A DNA stretch of 64,000 nt. Source: Auanema rhodensis. Taxonomy: Eukaryota > Nematoda > Chromadorea > Rhabditida > Rhabditidae. The translations under genes were made by a program, and so were the position numbers. Positions 62,425-64,000 of the stretch are shown here, piece after piece (positions within the stretch are counted from its first letter, which is position 1; each line of letters starts with the position of its first letter). The notes under the pieces were generated by a model. The model saw only the letters and a list, made by a program, of their open reading frames with translations. It was not told the DNA's origin and made no database searches. The stretch covers positions 18,071,688 through 18,135,687 of the forward strand of contig OZ059895.1 of NCBI GenBank assembly GCA_964057225.1, given 5' to 3'.

Positions 62425-64000
62425 ATGGCGGAAGATAGCTCCTCTGCTCCAACTACGCTCGCAAGCAATCCTCAAGCCTTCTGTGCTGGTACCTCCTCGT
62501 CATGCAGCACTCCTGTCGTTTCTTCTGTTATATCAGAAAGTATTATTCGGCCTGGTATGCGTCAGTTTATTTGGTTTTTCTTCAAATGTTTTAGTGAAAG
62601 TCAAAAAATTCTTCCGGGTTTTATATTCTTTTTACAATTTAGGGATATGTTCTAGCTTCTTTATTATTTTAAATTTGAATTTCTGTCAATGCGTTTACTA
62701 AGAAAGACATTTCAGTTCTAGTTGCCAATGCAGCCAATCCACAGCAGTATACAGTTGAATACTTATCACAATTGCTCAAGGATAAAAAGCAACTGGCTGC
62801 TTTCCCCAATGTTTTCCATCACTTGGAAAGACTAGCAGATGAAGGTATGATACTTAATCACCCGAAAATAATTTATTTCTGACTTTGTTTCAGAAATTAG
62901 CAAAGTTAGAGTAGCTCTATTCCAATTCGAATTCACAAAAGAGCAAATGATGCTGCCTGATCCTGATGGCGATGTTCAAGTAATCACTGAAAAAGTTTTT
63001 GTCCCAGCTAAAGAGCACCCAGATGTGAGTACTCCTTCATATTAATGCTATAATTTTCCAATATTCTAGTATAATTTTGTTGGAAGGATATTAGGGCCAC
63101 GTGGTATGACAGCAAAGCAGTTGGAACAGGAGACGGGTTGTAAAATTATGGTCCGTGGTCGTGGATCGATGAGAGATAAAAAAAAGGTATTGATGAAGCA
63201 TTTCCCTATAAATCTTTATTTTTTTTTTGCAGGAGGAATTGAATCGTGGAAAACCTAACTGGGAACATCTTTCTGAGGAATTGCATGTCCTTATCCAATG
63301 CGAAGATACACCAAATAGAGCTCGTGTAAAGCTGGCTCGTGCAGTTGATGAAGTCAAGAAGTTACTTGTTCCAGCTGTTGGTTTTACTGACAATTTCTAT
63401 TTCATATTTTTATATTTTCAGCCTGAGGGTGAAGATGAATTAAAAAGAAAACAATTAATGGAATTAGCTATTATTAATGGCACCTACAGGTCGGCTAATG
63501 AACAGGCTGCTGCGGCTGCAGCTCAGTTGGCCGCTAAACAACCAAATACATTGGCTGCCGCTTTACGTAAGCAATTTATTTAACGATATATCGTCAATTC
63601 ATAATTTTGTAGAAGCTGCTGCTTTAGCCCAAGCTAGGGGTGTTACAATGCTGAGTGGATCTCCATCTTTAGCTCGTTCCCCTACTCTGTCGGTTGCCGG
63701 AGCTCCCATTGTCATGAGCCCCGGAAGGGGTCAACCCTCAAATACAAATGCAACTCAACAGATGATTCAACTTCAATCTCAATTAGGAGCTGCTGCAGTT
63801 GCTCAAAGCAGTGCCGCAGTAGCAGCGCAACAGGCTGCTCTTCTTCAGCAACAACAAGCAGCTGAATATCAGCAACTATTGTTGAGGTCTGCTTTTCCCA
63901 AAATCAAAAGTTGAATGAAAGTTTTCAAATTTCAGTCAGGGAATTTCTTTTGATGCATTAACTGGAACGGCTGTTCAGTACCAGCCCCAAACAGCTGCAT
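62425..64000 (+). CDS. asd-2: STAR-family KH RNA-binding protein, ASD-2/Quaking orthologue (5' part)
   Basis: Sequence-specific RNA-binding protein that controls splicing and translation; in C. elegans ASD-2 regulates alternative splicing in muscle. Exons: 62425-62554, 62716-62844, 62894-63024, 63070-63186, 63233-63376, 63422-63566, 63613-63886, 63936 to past the window end. Every junction is in phase. A Ser/Thr-rich head of about 43 aa is followed by Qua1 ([13 protein letters not shown], about residues 50-85), the KH domain (from [18 protein letters not shown], with GPRG at about 139-142, then [20 protein letters not shown] and [14 protein letters not shown]) and Qua2 ([20 protein letters not shown]). 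The downstream part is Ala/Gln-rich (AEYQQLLL), as I recall for nematode ASD-2. The KH core differs little from nematode and human homologues. The C-terminal end lies outside the window. Introns inside the core are 45-49 bp. Confidence 0.96.

Noticed and set aside
1-64000. tRNA, rRNA, CRISPR arrays, transposases or viral genes
   Set aside because: I looked for TPsiC-like boxes, reverse transcriptase and transposase motifs, terminal inverted repeats and spaced direct repeats, and saw none that hold up. The repeats are simple-sequence tracts.

Overview
The window is nuclear DNA from an animal, most likely a nematode. The clearest evidence is the gene at the right edge. It encodes a STAR-family (KH domain) RNA-binding protein whose sequence and Ala/Gln-rich tail agree, as I remember them, with C. 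elegans ASD-2 more than with vertebrate Quaking. The genes are split by many very short GT-AG introns (mostly 40-50 bp) ending in TTTCAG, TTTTAG or TTAAG. The DNA is AT-rich, and splice-acceptor-like signals sit just upstream of several start codons, as expected for spliced-leader trans-splicing. The species cannot be named; a basal (enoplean) nematode is a guess.

Left part (1-11.5 kb) is gene-dense. It holds the 3' end of a KLHL20 orthologue (+, 1-1761), a complete TMEM50 (-, 2619-2056), a complete ABCB7 mitochondrial ABC transporter (-, 6147-3205, 19 coding exons, 693 aa) and a complete TMEM94 (+, 6576-11511, about 25 exons, about 1125 aa). KLHL20 and TMEM50 converge and probably overlap at their 3' ends. 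ABCB7 and TMEM94 diverge from a 428-bp shared promoter region.

Middle part (12.6-51 kb) has few coding exons and many simple repeats, mainly (GA)n, (GAT)n and (TA)n. Seven small minus-strand exons (38026 down to 12638), plus one alternative first exon, join in perfect phase into a small protein of 237 or 217 aa. I cannot assign it to a named family. It carries a PP1-type RVxF docking motif built across a splice junction, an NPF tripeptide, proline-rich stretches and a C-terminal polybasic + Cys + CaaX box (CTVQ). This is the most interesting item in the window. Its introns reach about 16.5 kb, in contrast to the 45-bp introns of its neighbours.

Right part (51-64 kb): a complete single-domain START lipid-transfer protein (+, 52179-53696, 7 coding exons, 232 aa) is followed by about 7.7 kb with no confident exon. 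Then comes the asd-2/Quaking orthologue (+, from 61366 or 62425 past the window end), with two alternative first exons that both splice in phase into the Qua1 exon.

The + strand is purine-rich from about 12 to 50.8 kb and pyrimidine-rich from about 51 to 62 kb. The switch suggests that the minus-strand CaaX gene is transcribed from near 51 kb, divergently from the START and asd-2 genes.
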